Assembly (NCBI RefSeq): GCF_905147365.1
Contig: NC_056417.1
Span: 11,988,501 to 12,052,500, forward strand
Length of the DNA stretch: 64,000 nucleotides
Source: Aricia agestis
Taxonomy: Eukaryota > Arthropoda > Insecta > Lepidoptera > Lycaenidae
Direction: 5' to 3'
Part shown: positions 63,954-64,000 of the stretch, in pieces
How positions within the stretch are numbered: position 1 is the first letter of the stretch
Layout of the letters: each line of letters opens with the position of its first letter
Notes under the pieces: model-generated
Databases searched by the model: none
What the model was told of the DNA's origin: nothing
What the model saw: only the letters and a program-made list of their open reading frames with translations
Translations under genes and position numbers: made by a program

Positions 63954-64000
63954 ACTGTTGTCTTTTTTGGCATGCCTAGAATCTTGAGAAAAAATATTTC

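Overview
The window is a repeat-dense, AT-rich stretch of an insect nuclear genome, almost certainly from a moth or butterfly. That assignment rests on several interspersed repeat families I recognise from memory as typical of lepidopteran genomes (the tRNA-headed SINEs, the 300-bp GTGGGAGAGCC repeat, the 'CCCGCGACTTCG' LINE tails and the 'CGGCCAAGTGCGAG' repeat) and on gene structure: short phase-1 exons with GT-AG introns. Nothing suggests bacterial, viral or organellar DNA.

One host gene is supported. Its last three coding exons lie on the + strand at 16144-16236, 31866-32021 and 34261-34778. They join in frame, each splice falling after the first base of an Asp codon. They encode an acidic then Pro/Ala-rich extracellular stalk, one transmembrane helix and a cytoplasmic tail of about 140 residues ending in a stop at 34776-34778, with a poly(A) signal at 34964-34969. 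The 5' exons lie upstream of the window, so positions 1-16143 are intron or upstream sequence. I could not name the gene. The only other substantial ORF (3764-4780, minus) is an intronless, probably retroelement-derived protein with a coiled coil and an RNA-binding-like C-terminal domain.

Everything else is mobile-element debris. It includes ten copies of one 300-bp retroposon family (L) carrying a G-run tract; three tRNA-derived SINE families (T1, T2, T3); the 3' end of a LINE with a recognisable reverse-transcriptase ORF C-terminus (46452-46741); a retroposed 202-bp insert with an 11-bp target duplication (22474-22697); two 481-bp TTAA-bounded twins (6050-6530 and 57545-58025); another TTAA-bounded family (T4); a non-autonomous hAT-like element with an 8-bp target duplication (44115-44589); and many foldback MITEs. 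A pair of 174-bp direct repeats at 2547-3192 looks like a miniature LTR element.

Insertion nesting is frequent and gives relative ages: hAT-like in SINE T3, SINE T2 in a MITE, MITE in MITE, LINE in repeat E1, TTAA element in repeat H, repeat P in repeat Q. Several perfect hairpins (15-30 bp stems) stand alone and are not explained by the families. Right of 35 kb, downstream of the gene, no host exon was found.
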